Shown here piece by piece: positions 44,898 to 56,689 of a stretch of DNA of 64,000 bases. Numbering within the stretch: the stretch's first letter is position 1; each line of letters starts with the position of its first letter. A program made the position numbers and the translations under genes. This DNA is from Toxonevra muliebris (lineage: Eukaryota; Arthropoda; Insecta; Diptera; Pallopteridae). The notes under the pieces were generated by a model, which saw nothing but the letters and a program-made list of their open reading frames with translations, ran no database searches and was not told the DNA's origin. The stretch is from positions 14,896,704 through 14,960,703 of the forward strand of contig OY829328.1 in NCBI GenBank assembly GCA_963691655.1, written 5' to 3'.

Positions 44898-45956
44898 CAA
44901 ATGTGTGAGAGTATTAATGAAAAAGTATGAATGGGGCTATACACTTGCATGTATAGCCCCGGTGTAAAGTAGCATAAAAATTATGGCAGAATTACACCAT
45001 GTGGTCTCAGCATTGCAACAAGTAAAAAGGGGGATCCGTACGATATGTCTATACCAATAAAAAATAACATTTTTTAAACAGAGTTCAAATGAATGTAAAT
45101 AATGATGTGCAAAATGTGCGCACATTTTTTGCCAAAAATACAGAAACAAATGCATGGAGAATAAAAAGTAAAGATTTTAAGTCTGTTCATATAATGAAAG
45201 AGGAAAAGTTGACGCTGCTAGCACCTGCTTTAATTTTGCCATGATAAAAATATATATATAAAAATAGCGACCGCTCAGGAACATTTTCGTTGCGCACAAA
45301 GTGATCAATTTGCGTTTCCGAGACATTACGAAACAACATTGGGCATATGGTTAGGATCCATCCACTTTTACAAACAAGTAAAATTGAATCTGATTCAACA
45401 AATTTTTTATGTTATATTCGTGTAATGCAGCTTAATACAAAATATAAAATTAAATATCTTTTTGAGCAGTCTCAACAGCTCTTGTTCTCGTTAAATGATT
45501 TCCTAACCTCCACTAGAAATTGGAATTATATTTTGAAAAAACTATAGAATTTCCATATACTTTAGTTTTCCACTTACCACAAATGATTAATTTCCAGTTT
45601 TCCTTTCAAAAAATAAGTAAAAGTGAATATTTTTTAAATTTTAGCGTCTATTTCCTATGAGCTTTTACAAATTTACTCGAAATTCGAATTCTGAGGAAAT
45701 GTGGCTAGCATGCACTATAAGTGTGAGCGAAACAACGATGTCTTTATGGAAATGGTTGGAGTATGGAAAGTGCTGCCAGACTTGTACGCGATATGATTTT
45801 TTGCCCAGAAGTGAGTTTTTCTTTTATTTCGAAAAAGTGCAAACAGAGTAAAAGTGGGTAATGTGGTATAGCGTTATATCTCAGCCTATTTATACTCTTT
45901 GACAAGGCTTTATTTATCAACAGATTTGTCATCAGAAAATAATCAGCAGCACATAT
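44898..45956. other. Intergenic, no gene seen
   Basis: Small open frames at 44937-45155 (minus), 45347-45547 and 45657-45851 lack domains. No repeat recognised. Confidence 0.35.
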
Positions 45957-46322
45957 CAATGGGCTTTCCCGGATGCAAAATCAGAAAAGTTGCGTTCAAA
46001 GTGTGTTAGAAAGCTTCGCTAAGTGCTTCTGATTAGCAAAGCGGACGCTATTTTTGTAATCATATTATTTTTCTGATTTTCAGGTCAGCATGATTTCTTA
46101 AAACTTTGACAGCTGACAAACTCAACACAAGTTTGAAATCATCCATAATTATATTTTTAGAAGAAAATTAAAACATTTCGCGAACTAGAATTTAATGATT
46201 TTCAAAAATTTTACAACTAATGCATCATGCCGTTTCTAAGACGCAAACACTGATTACTAATTCTTAATTAATCAATTTGAAATCAGTTTTTCTGATTTTG
46301 CACCCGCGAAACGCACCCATTG
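45957..46322. mobile_element. MITE family B, copy 2
   Basis: The ends CAATGGG...GCAAAATCAGAAAA (left) and its complement (right, ending CCCATTG at 46322) are inverted. Inner blocks shared with the 26.9-kb copy include TCTGATTAGCAAAGC, GGTCAGCATGATTTCT and TGCATCATGCCGT followed by AAGACGCAAA. This copy is about 75 bp longer owing to an extra AT-rich segment near 46105-46190. Confidence 0.8.
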
Positions 46323-46581
46323 GCACATTTTTAATATTTAAAAAATGCGTAAATTTTTTTAAATTTAAGTGAAACAATGAGAATATGAGGATTTTATAGT
46401 AACATTGACAAGATGATGCCCCACTGGTAAAATTATTGTCTTGCTTTAACAAAACTACTTCTTATTATACTTCTCAAAGAAGTGTTAACCTTTCTATAAT
46501 AAAGGTGATCGTCCCAATCGGTAGCGTAGTTAAAAAAAAAAAAACAATTTTAATGATGCCTAAAAAAGGAAAAATTAGGAA

Positions 46582-46925
46582 ATGGAAAAAATAAATATGG
46601 AAAGAACTTTGAAAGCAGTACGAGACGTCGAAATGGGCTTATTGTTTGCTTCAAAAAGATATGGAGTGCCACACACGACGTTGCAGCGGTGGGCACAAAT
46701 ACTGTTTTTAGCGAAATTTTAGAGAATAAACTGGTGGACTACGCACTTGTGATCGAAGCTCGTTTCTGGGGTCTAACTAGACGCGACATTAGATCATTAG
46801 CATTTCAACTAGCTGAGAGAAATGACATTTCAAACATCTTTTCTGTTTTGGAAGAATGTGCCGGTAAGTCCGGCAAGTTGTCTGCCAAAAGAGAACCTTA
46901 TATTCATTTACAAATCGCGTGAGGA
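46582..46925 (+). pseudogene. Psq/CENPB-type HTH DNA-binding fragment (pogo/Tigger-like)
   Basis: The ATG at 46582 opens MEKINMERTLKAVRDVEMGL and ASKRYGVPHTTLQRW, the psq-type helix-turn-helix found at the start of pogo/Tigger transposases. The frame hits a stop near 46720. The continuation is in another frame from about 46689: FSEILENKLVDYALVIEARF and GLTRRDIRSLAFQLAERNDI, the second (CENPB/Tc5-type) HTH. One frameshift near 46690-46725 separates them. No DDE domain follows, so this is a truncated transposon relic. Confidence 0.75.
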
Positions 46926-47726
46926 CTAAAACTTATACCAGCTTTAATATTTCATTATTTTGTAATTAAATTTTTTCTATTCGTGTATAAATATCACTCA
47001 CACAACATGAATGGATGCGAAAAGCTCGGCCTTGACTTCAGGGGCCGTTGTGGCATAATAGTAGTTGTAGTGGCATATTTCGCGGTAGCAATTTTATTCA
47101 ATGAATGGATATTTCAAGTTACATTCGACGATGAGAATCGTCTTCAATGTTGCTTCTTCTATCAAAAATATACTCGCAACGTGCTGCCATTGTTCTCTCT
47201 GAAGTTTGCTATTGATAAATTCGGATTTCGAAGCGTTTAAAAATTAAATATTATACACATTTTGGCAAAAAAAAAAAGATCCGGTATGCGGTTTTGGGGT
47301 CTAAAAAAACATTATACAGCCGCTGTATAAATACGAGCGTTATGTATACCACATTACCTACTTTTACTCTATACTCACAAATCACATATCGATGGTCATA
47401 TGTTGACGCCTCGTAAGTTGTTTTTCACCACTTTTGGAGGAGACGACAAAAAAGCAATAAATGAATGTGTAAAATTGGTTTTTAAATCATTTTAAATATG
47501 AAAAAAAAAGTGATTTTGGAATTATTATTAAAATTATTTTAATATATTGTCTTCCAACGCCTAGCGCATGTTCGACAAAAACATAAGTTTTTTGATGACG
47601 TATTTGTTGATGTTTACAGTGAAACTCTTTGTTCGAAAATGTTTTGTATGGGTTTTTGTGAGATTTAAAAATGTGAGAAAAAACTACGTTCGAACTTTAA
47701 AAAGTGTTGTTTGTGAAAAAGTGAGA
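46926..47726. other. Intergenic, no gene seen
   Basis: An 85-codon frame at 46983-47240 has one hydrophobic segment (about residues 27-42) but no family match. Nothing else noted. Confidence 0.35.
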
Positions 47727-47897
47727 ATGCGTTGTGCTGTCTTTAGTTGTAAAAGCAATAATAGAAAAAGAAAAAGTGGAGTTACTAGAAATTTCCTAAA
47801 GATAATGCCACACAACAAAAGTGGAAATATTTTTGTAGGCGTAATTGTGAAGTAGACGTGAATGCAACACTAATTTTGTAATGCACATTTTACTTTC
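47727..47897 (+). pseudogene. THAP zinc-finger domain remnant
   Basis: From 47727 the frame reads MRCAVFSCKSNNRKRKSGVT, the first C-x4-C of a THAP domain at its usual N-terminal position. One frame over, at about 47795-47875, comes FPKDNATQQKWKYFCRRN, the conserved F-P-K-D and W of THAP. A third frame adds FCNAHFTFE, which supplies the C-x2-H end of the C2CH zinc site. Two frameshifts therefore split a single compact THAP domain. THAP domains occur in P-element transposases and in host genes. No adjoining transposase was found. Confidence 0.65.
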
Positions 47898-48047
47898 GAA
47901 GTTTTTGTAAATGTGGTAAGTTTTAATATTTATTTTATGTAAAATCAAAAGCAGAAGTTATGAAGCGTATGAAATCCCTTAAAGTACATTCTTTCGTGCG
48001 AATGTATTTCAGAAAAATAACATAAAATAGACAGATCCTTGACACCA

Positions 48048-48212
48048 GGGGCTGGATTCCCTAATTGTGAGTTTTCGAGTGCATACTGAAAACTGTGTAA
48101 ACTTGTAGTTTAGTATACTGACTATGAAAAAAACTAACTGAAATTTGACAGGTGAGTTCTTTTCGGAGCTGTGAACTCTTTTCATTTTCTCATATTTAGA
48201 AAATCCAGCCCC
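48048..48212. repeat. Very short MITE, GGGGCTGGATT termini
   Basis: GGGGCTGGATTCCCTAA at 48048-48064 is matched in reverse complement at 48196-48212, with two mismatches over 17 bp. The whole unit is about 165 bp with partial internal pairing (GTGAGTT words). No target duplication is clear. Confidence 0.6.
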
Positions 48213-49124
48213 AGTAGCATAAAACCAAGAAAAGAAAATAATACTACAAAATTAATGATATATTACTGCTGAAACTTTTTATGTTTTTTATTTAAATCAA
48301 AATAATTTCTTTAAGTTTTACTTGCAAATTCAACTCTCTTTTATTTACAGTGTGCTGATGTATTTTTTTATCAACTGATTAAAAAAAAATACTTTGGCCA
48401 ATCAGCGATCGAGACTGTGATGACGTAGTTGTTGATGCACAGAACGAAATATTTTTTGAACGCGGAAAGCGTAATTTTGTGTAAGTGATTTGTGAGTATA
48501 CTTATTCATTACTTATAATAAAACATTCGAGATGTCATTAAATAGTTTATTAAGTATCATCATTAGCAAGACATTTTCTTATTCGTTAAGTTTCACGTAC
48601 ATATGTATATCTTTTGTAAAAGTTATCATTAGTTTACATTGATAAAACTTTAAATACTTTTTATTGATACATTTAATTTTTTTATTTTGTTAATATTTAA
48701 ATGCTAAAATTCCTTTTTAGTTGGGTAGTTTAAAATTCAAATAAAACTTATTTACTTACTTATTTATTTAAATTAGTGTAATGTAACAGTTTTGTATATT
48801 AAATTAATTTAAACGTCTCATTAACAAATCAGTACTTTTTTTGTTATGAAAAATGGTATAACAAAATTAAACAAAATTTTAGAAAGCCATTGAGGAAATT
48901 AACAAACATAAACTAAGAAACAAATACACCATCCAGTTGGCATTGCAAATTTTCTAACCCAAAGGTTAAAGAAAAGAGTAAAAAATAATTATCGTATATA
49001 TTAAATTCATTTTCACTTTGTTTTTTATTTGAAATTTTTATTTGTTTTTTGTTTTGCTAAAATTTTAATCTTAAACAATTACTTTAACATAAATTAAATC
49101 CATCCCCCAACGACGACGAGACTA
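48213..49124. other. 3' flank of tiwaz, no other gene
   Basis: AT-rich sequence with TTTATT words suitable for polyadenylation of the minus-strand gene. No other feature seen. Confidence 0.4.
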
Positions 49125-50985
49125 TCACATTGGAATACGACGCACCAGCAAATACTCAGAGAATTGCTGTCCCTCAACACCGCCCCCAGTGCTTGCCTCA
49201 ATGGTGAAGCCAGCATTCAATAGACGCGTTAAAACTTGCACCGAATTCAGTTTACAATAACCATTCAGCGGAAAACGTATAATTTGCCGCCAGTCACCCT
49301 GATTCCATGATACACCGCTACGACTGGTCTGTGTGGCTTGATTCGCTTCGGGAAAGACTTCATCAAGTAATGAACGTTCAGCTGAAAGCATAATACGTTC
49401 ACCCAGGTCGGGCGAAATATGTAGAGCAACCACTTCGTAATTATGCTCGGGTGATGAATTGGTGCGTGGACTTGTTTTAATACGTGCCGGTGGTGTAGGT
49501 GGTGCAACAAGATAATTACCATTACGTACACGATCTTTACGCATGCCCTCGAGTTGTTTAATCATTGCTGAAATTAATAAAATGATGTATGAATAAGCAA
49601 AGTTTATAATTTTACATTGTCAAACTTACGTTCCACTTCAAAGTACCGTGCCTCCTCCAATAGCAATTCCAAATCCGGGAAATCATCTGCTATTAAAAGT
49701 CTTGAGTTTCTCATAAAATTCAATACATGCCGAAACATGCCACCATCACGATCAATGAAATAATGCTGCTTCAAAGAGTCCAAAACTATTGGAATTGAAC
49801 CGTTGAAAAGCTTTGCTAATTTCGAATCCGGATACTTTGTTAGAGTCTCCAACGAACTTGTATAGATAGTACCACCGACATCGATGTGTACTGGTGCTGT
49901 GTACCGCGAGGCAGCTGCCACGCATGGTATACCTACTCTGTAAAAGAAAATATACACATATGTATTTGTATCATGGAAATAAAATATAATGGATTTATTT
50001 ATCGAGAGTCAAAACAAAATAATATCACCACTTTAAATTTGTTTACACGACCGCAGACATTGTGAAATTATACTTAAGGTGATAGCAAGATTACAACACA
50101 TCTTTGTTGTTGCGGCCATAATGGCAGCATTTAGTTAATGTTAAAATGGTGAAAAAAGTAAGCAAGTAATCAAAAGTAAAGAATGATTTTGACAGCCATT
50201 GGTATTGACCACAAAGGAAGAAGAGGAATGAGTTGCTGGTAACTTCACCTTGTACAAATTCATCTTGGAAACAATAGTCAATGGAATGACTACAATTTTT
50301 TTTATTTAAAAATAATTGAAAAATGTTGATATTTCTTGATAATATGATAATATCACTTTAATTTCTGTAAATTAATGACGAAAGCTCTCGAAACTAGAAC
50401 AGTTTGAACATGAAACAGTCAAGTTTGTCCAATTTTTGTTTTATGTTGTGATTTTCGGTTACGAATAAAACGGATTCAAGTTCTTGTTTTCAAAAATGAA
50501 TATTTATCCAATTTGGCTCTTTGATATTTTCGATTTCAAAACTTACTTATTAAACTGCATATAGGAACTGGCACTCGCAGATACGGTACTACCAGGACCA
50601 CTACCTGTACCGCCTGGCACAACCGTGCCTGGTAAACCAATCGGTGGTGGAACTGATGAACTAGTTGGCGGTGTAGGTGTGGGTGAGGAAGAATTTGAGA
50701 TCGTTGGCGAAACAGTTGGAGAAGCACTGTAATATAAAATAATAATTTTTTATATATATTTACAGTAAGGGCACGAACTAGCTAATCCGATGCGAGCGAT
50801 TGTTAATGTACGTCTGTCTTGCACTAAAAATAGTTCGCATCGGATTCAGTTAGGACATATCGTAAGTCGTAAGTTGAGAGTTCCGCTTACCTTATTTTAA
50901 TATCATTTCTAGCATAAATACGGCCCGTCGATGATAAATCTCGTGGTTCCAAAGATTTTGCATCCCTTTCGCGATCTCGATCCAT
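49125..50985 (-). CDS. twz: KCTD1/KCTD15-type BTB protein, Tiwaz orthologue
   Basis: Four exons (50891-50985, 50547-50726, 49630-49937, 49125-49567) give 341 residues, with every junction in frame. The ATG at 50985 ([20 protein letters not shown]) is the first in-frame Met. The same frame is open back to an acceptor at 50998, so an upstream exon could extend the protein. The first two exons encode a low-complexity Ser/Pro/Gly leader. The BTB/T1 domain starts at about residue 106 ([20 protein letters not shown], then [20 protein letters not shown]). After the splice [14 protein letters not shown] the KCTD1/15-specific C-terminal domain follows: [40 protein letters not shown] and [21 protein letters not shown]1/15 proteins form pentamers and repress AP-2 transcription factors. 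In flies Tiwaz is linked to feeding and neuronal control. Confidence 0.94.
50784..50846. repeat. Short hairpin within a twz intron
   Basis: AATCCGATGCGA at 50784-50795 is perfectly complemented at 50835-50846, with looser pairing outside (ACTAGCT against AGTTAGG). The loop is about 39 bases. It lies between the first two coding exons of twz. Confidence 0.55.
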
Positions 50986-50998
50986 ATCGCATTTTTTC

Positions 50999-53900
50999 CT
51001 AAAAACGAAAAACAAAACAAAATATTAATCTTGCCGTTGCCTTAGACAATTTTTTTTTGAAATTAAAGTAAATTACAATGTACCCACACTGAAATGTACA
51101 TACATATATCGCAATACCTTCCAAATACTCAAAAAATCAACTTCTAATAAAGTTAAAACAAAAACAATATAGAGAGATGTATGAATGTATATATGTATGT
51201 AAAACTTTTGCCTGGAAACTTGAGAAACTGATTGGTGTAGTATTCACATGCGATTTGTTTTTGCTTTTTATTCTGTTTCTTCTGCTGCTTTCTTTTGGTT
51301 TTGCAGTGTCGATGCCATAGGCGTTTACGTTATGTAGCAGCAGAAGCCAGCAGTGGTTGGCGATAACGTTACAATATAGTAAAATTATTGTAGCATTTGT
51401 AAACTGGCTAAAGCGGTCCCATTATTTAACCACAGGGGTATTTGTTATTTGTAAGTTTATATAAACATATATATGTATCCATATACTATGCATGCATAGC
51501 CGATTCAATGGTGGAGGAGTTTTGGGGATAAGCCCTCCTTCCCCTCCTCCCTCTTTTACCCTAAAAAAATTTCATAAATTCTGATTGTTGCTCATGATTC
51601 AAAATACATTTTAAAGGGACAAAAAATAATTAAAACCTTCAGCGGAGCGTTTAGGGTTATAATCTAGCCATACCTGCTTACCAATTAAGCATGAGTTCAA
51701 TCAAGCACCTAACCTTAGTCTAGTTGAAGATGGTGAGTGCTTGCAGGTTGCTGTGCACACCCGGATAATTTTTGAATCTAGGTAATTCGTCAGCTTTGTT
51801 ATTTCCCTGTATATAATTATGCTTAGGAAACCACATTGAGTTTGACGGATACATTATTCAGCTAATATCAACTATCCAAAGCCAAATTGGAGGCTAATGA
51901 TACTTGTATATTATTAGCTAGGAATTTGGTTGAAGGGTAATCATCATTGCAGTTCGCTTTTCTTTGTAAGTCCATAACCTATGCTTGAAAAACACTACAG
52001 ATAAATTCTACCAAATTAATAGGAGAGTACCCTCCGCCTGCCCTTCCATCCTGATCGGAACAGTCGGTAATTACCTCCTATCTTGTAGAAATGGTAGTGA
52101 TAAAGTGATTGCCAAAGAAGATTATGGGAAGGATGTGATCAATAGTTGAAAATAATATATGTAATTTTGGAATGTACCTCGAAAGGTCCAGAGTCTGACT
52201 GAATTTAGCATGAACTTCGAATTGACGGAAACCTACTTTACATAGAGGTTTACATCAGCTAAGAAGGGAATGACCAACAATGATGCCTATCTTTGAATCT
52301 TGACCAATTCATTCTTGCGGGTCTCTTTTTAAAGAACTGCTCACCAATTGTAACATAGAAAAAAATTGATCTAAAGACCGCAGTATAAAGTGATTTATAC
52401 CTGCTCTTTTCTTACATGAGGAAAGAATCCGGTGATCTTCTGAAAACTAAATAGAGTGACAGTTCTCCAGCCAAATTAATACAAAAGAGGATGATCGAAT
52501 TTCCTGGTAAAAAAAAAACAAATAGAACTATTTACACATCACCACTATGTCAAATCTGTTTTGCTCAAACTACTTTCCGACGTTAACAAATTAATAATAA
52601 GACCGAAAGTATTAATGCATACAGTAATGGTAATGGAAGGTAGTGATAAAGAAGGTAACCTTAATTTAGTTTTGAAATGAACTGAAAACTTTCGAAGGCG
52701 AGTAAACTGTAACTGTAAAAAGCCTACGGTTCGGTTCGTTCGCAATTCCCTACAGTAACATGGAAAGATAAAAAGGGGATGCAATGCCATCGCTATAGAT
52801 ATAATATGAATAAAATAGACAAGAATAATAAAAACAACAAAAAAAAAAAAGAAAAACAAGAATATGAAAGAAAAATGTTGCAGCAAAAGGCAAAACAAAA
52901 GCCAAGAAATGAATCTAAACATACATATACTAAACATAAGATAAAGAAGACACAATGCAAATGTGTTTGTTTGTATATGCGTGTGTATGCATGTGTACAT
53001 AGTTCAGCGTAGACAAGAACCCAATGCTTTAGCCTGAGGCAAGGCTGTATATGTTGCAGGAAATAGAGAAAAACAACGAAATGAACACAAACCAAGAACA
53101 ACAACATTGAGTTTTAGCAGCAGTTACAAATGACGACCTCTTCCACTCACTCCGAGGGTTCCTATTGTCGCTACTGAAAACGTCGACGTAGCCGCCGTCG
53201 CTACTAGATACTGCTGTCTTTTGGATAAGGAAAGTCAAAATTCCTATAGGCGTTCAGTTGGAATTAGTTCACACACATCATGCAAAAGCAATGCCAAAAT
53301 GAAAACTATGTATATAGAATTAGAGAAGTTCAGCGCAGCATATCCCATTCATTTATTTTGCATTCGAAGCTCCACCATCAACAACAGCACCACAACCCAA
53401 TCCAACCCAGCAAAAAGCACCACCACCATCATCATTCTCATCACCAGCACCGCAATCTGCAACAACTCAGTCAGATACCAAAGTAAAAAACTTTACGATT
53501 ACGAAGCTATTCTTTGTCGTTGTATTGGTATGAGCATATTTGTATTTAAAAGATATCACATATATGTAAGCATGCGTGTGTATGTATATGCAATAGTATA
53601 TGTGTGTGTGTGAATTTTTGCACAGAGAGAAAGTTTTTCAGGCATAAACCTTATCTTAATTTTAAACCGCCCTCAGAGGTTTTTGCTGTTGCTGAACTGA
53701 ACTGAACTGAGCACAACCAAGCTATACCAAACCGAACCAAACTAAACTGTACTGAACTGAAGTGAATTTTAAAGTACAATACAAACACACATTCATATGT
53801 ATTCACATACAAACACACACACACACACAAATACATACATACACTAAAACTTAGGGAACAGAAATATACAAGTAGATTTGTTTGATATACCTAAGTAAGT

Positions 53901-54248
53901 CTGTAATATAGTATAGGATGAGGAGTATGATGTACTTTTGAAATATTGCTTTGTCCTCCCACCATAATCAAAACATCAAGTTCCATGTGATACCGCTGCA
54001 GTGGAGGAGCTCAACGCAGCAGACATATGAAGAAAGTGAGTGAAAAATAAAAACTGCGCTGAAAAATGATTGCTTTAAGGTAACACAGTGAATCAAAGCT
54101 CGGATATTGTAAAAAATTAAGTTGATATTATGTTAATATAGTTTTAAATTGAAAATCATAATCTAGTCTAGTAGGGGGCCTGGGGGCGGAGGGCCCAAGG
54201 TAAAGTCTGTGATCTTGCGGCCTTGCGGAATTCTCTGTGATATTGAAG
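50999..54248. other. Upstream of twz, low-complexity and unassigned
   Basis: No exon of twz or of another gene could be supported, though a 5' UTR exon of twz is expected. Simple repeats include AAT/AAC-rich runs near 52800-52860, CACCAT runs near 53420-53450, an (AACTG)n-like run at about 53693-53765 and CA runs near 53810-53840. Open frames here follow these repeats. Confidence 0.4.
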
Positions 54249-54313
54249 GATTTGGAACCCACCACGTCAAAAAACTTAGTGGAATTGTTTTTTGACGTGG
54301 TGGGTTCCAAATC
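54249..54313. repeat. Perfect 27-bp inverted repeat with 11-bp loop
   Basis: The left arm at 54249-54275 (core TTGGAACCCACCACGTC) pairs without mismatch with 54287-54313. The loop is 11 bases (TTAGTGGAATT). It sits a few dozen bases before the start of an RTE endonuclease, so it may be part of that element's 5' leader, or a rearranged, self-duplicated end. Confidence 0.9.
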
Positions 54314-54344
54314 GAATCGGATATGACGCCCAAAGAACAAGGTG

Positions 54345-55430
54345 CATAAGGATGTGCACCTGAAATGTCCGAACTCTCTACAGGGAAGGTGCCTCTATCC
54401 AGCTGGTAGATGTCCTCGAAAGATATCAGGCTGACATCACCGCTATCCAGGAAATACGGTGGACGGGACAGGAATGTTACTCCAGCTGTCAAGATCTGAG
54501 GCACCTATTTGGTGTTGGATTTGTGGTTGACAAGAGACTACGTCATTTTGTCTTGAGGTTCACACCAGTGAACGAATGTTTATCCACTATCCGCTTCAAG
54601 GTGGAATTCTTCAACATTAGCTTAATTTATGTTCATGCCTCGACAGACGGAAAGAACGAAGCGACCAAAGATAATTTCTACGAGGTCCTCGGCAAAACCT
54701 ATAAGTATTGCCCCCGCCACGACATTAAAATTGTGTTAGGCGAGTTAAATGCCAAGTTGGGCAAGGAGAGTCTCTTTTGTCCGTCGATCGGAAAATCCAG
54801 TCTCTACGACGAAGCCACCGACAACAGTATGAGATTAATCAACTTCGCCGCGAAACGGAACATTGACAATTAGTAACACCAGATCACAACATCTCAATCT
54901 TCATAAGACAACTTGGCTGTCCTCTGATCAAAAAACATGAAACTAAATTGATCACGTTGTGACCTATGGAAGTCACGCTTCAGTGTACTAGAGGTACCCA
55001 CGGCACGTGGTATAAACATCGACTCTGACCACTACTTGTTTGCAGCCAAGATCCGCAAACGTCAGCAGCAAATCGCGTACGGGTACGTACACAGAGTAAG
55101 CAAGATGTTGAAAAGCTGCACGCACAATGGACTGCCAAAACCTTCGCCAGTCGACTCTCACTCGTCCTAAGGTAAAACACCCATCAACTTTATAATATAT
55201 CCGCGCAGTGGACATACATTTCTTGTTCTATGCGTACGGCTGCCGAAGAGGCGCTAGGCTACCACGGCCGACGGAGAAATATGTGGTACCATCAATAGTG
55301 TCGCAAAACTACTGAAGCGAAAAAACACAGTATATAGAGCCACTCTGCAGTCAGTTTCAACGCGAGATGCTGAGGAAGGATACCCACAAAAGCCCTCCTC
55401 AGCGTATGTGCCTATTTTCAAGTATTTCAA
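54345..55430 (+). mobile_element. RTE-type non-LTR retrotransposon, endonuclease part, broken
   Basis: The N-terminus of an apurinic-type endonuclease is readable: CTWNVRTLYREGASIQLVDV (about 54345-54410), ADITAIQEIRWTGQ (catalytic Glu), FGVGFVVDKR, VNECLSTIRFK and HDIKIVLGELNAKLGKE (54718-54770; relatives have GDFNAK, so the catalytic Asp is Glu here). In further frames come TTWLSSDQKT-like and NIDSDHYLFAAKIRKRQ (about 55015-55065; the S-D-H motif is intact). At least four frame changes interrupt it. RT is missing: similarity fades by about 55430. The protein set is the one often annotated as craniofacial development protein 2-like in insects. Confidence 0.82.
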
Positions 55431-56689
55431 ATACTGTTACTTTGGAATTTTACAGTTCTGATTGTAGAGCAATTGGCTGTTAAGAGTCCAAACCGATTCC
55501 CAATTTTTTTCTTTCTCCTGAGCGGTATCCGAACCCACATTTACATATATAAACGTTGTCCAAGAGACTTAAACGGTTGATTGCAGTTTTTTAATCCCTT
55601 AACTGCTCATTTGTTCCACTGTGCTGCGTCTAAACAAGAAATAACAACGATACCACCAGTGCAAATAATCCCCATTGAACACCGTTTCCATCAAGCTGTT
55701 CCCAATGAAAACTACTACATGCTTCTATCAAGAAGTAGCTTCACTTATGCATGTGCCCACAATCAACAAGAGAGATGAGCGAGAGAGAGTAAAGTTGAGT
55801 TGAGTCGAAAATAAGCTGAGGGTATCATATTTTACAGTAGAAAAAAAGACTAAATAGAAAAAACTAGAAGAAGAAGAAAAAGAGCACACAAATCAAAAAA
55901 TCCTTTGGGCAAAGTTAAGAAGAATTCAACGCCGCAAGTGATTTGGATGGGTTTTCTACGTTTTGCTACGGTATATGTACAGAGTACGACAACCAGTGAG
56001 TGAGTGGAGTATGCTGCTTTGGTATGAATTAAATCACAACGCTGATGAGATGGCAAATGAAAAACTTTTGCTATAGCTTCTACTTCTTCTTCTTTGTACT
56101 GTTGTTGTTGTGCATACATACATATGTATATGGCAAATCAGGGAGGCAAACAACAACAAGCAAAAGCAACAGCAAAACGCTACGATATAAGTAATAGTAG
56201 AAGGAGTTTTGGTTAGGAGGTAAAAATGTTCGTTGTTGCTATTGCTGTAGAAAAAGTTATACAAATATAGATATTGCAGAGCCGGGGGGCTTCCAAGAAT
56301 AAACTTTGAAAAATTTATTAGAAAATATGAAATAAAGAACGGCTTGGTTGGCTGCATATGCTATAATATGTAAAGTATACGAGTACAAATGTACGTACGT
56401 ACATATGTGCATATGTATACATATGTATATACACTCAAGTACATATACATCATCTATGTATTTAGATTACATGTGCATACATATGAAACATTTAACAAAT
56501 TAATATTAATTCTAGAAATTTAAATAAAATGAAAATCATCGAAAATCGTAAATTTAAAATTATTATATAAAGTCAAATTTCGAAAAATCCATATTCCTAC
56601 ATAATGTACAAAATTCATTATCCAATGATTACTTTCAAAAAGGATGACATTTTACTGCAACATAAAGTTTGCTAAGCAGCTCGCAAAAC
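55431..56689. other. Intergenic, no gene seen
   Basis: Trinucleotide-rich stretches (CAA near 56150-56180) and ATACATATGTAT-like words near 56390-56450. No gene recognised. Confidence 0.35.
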
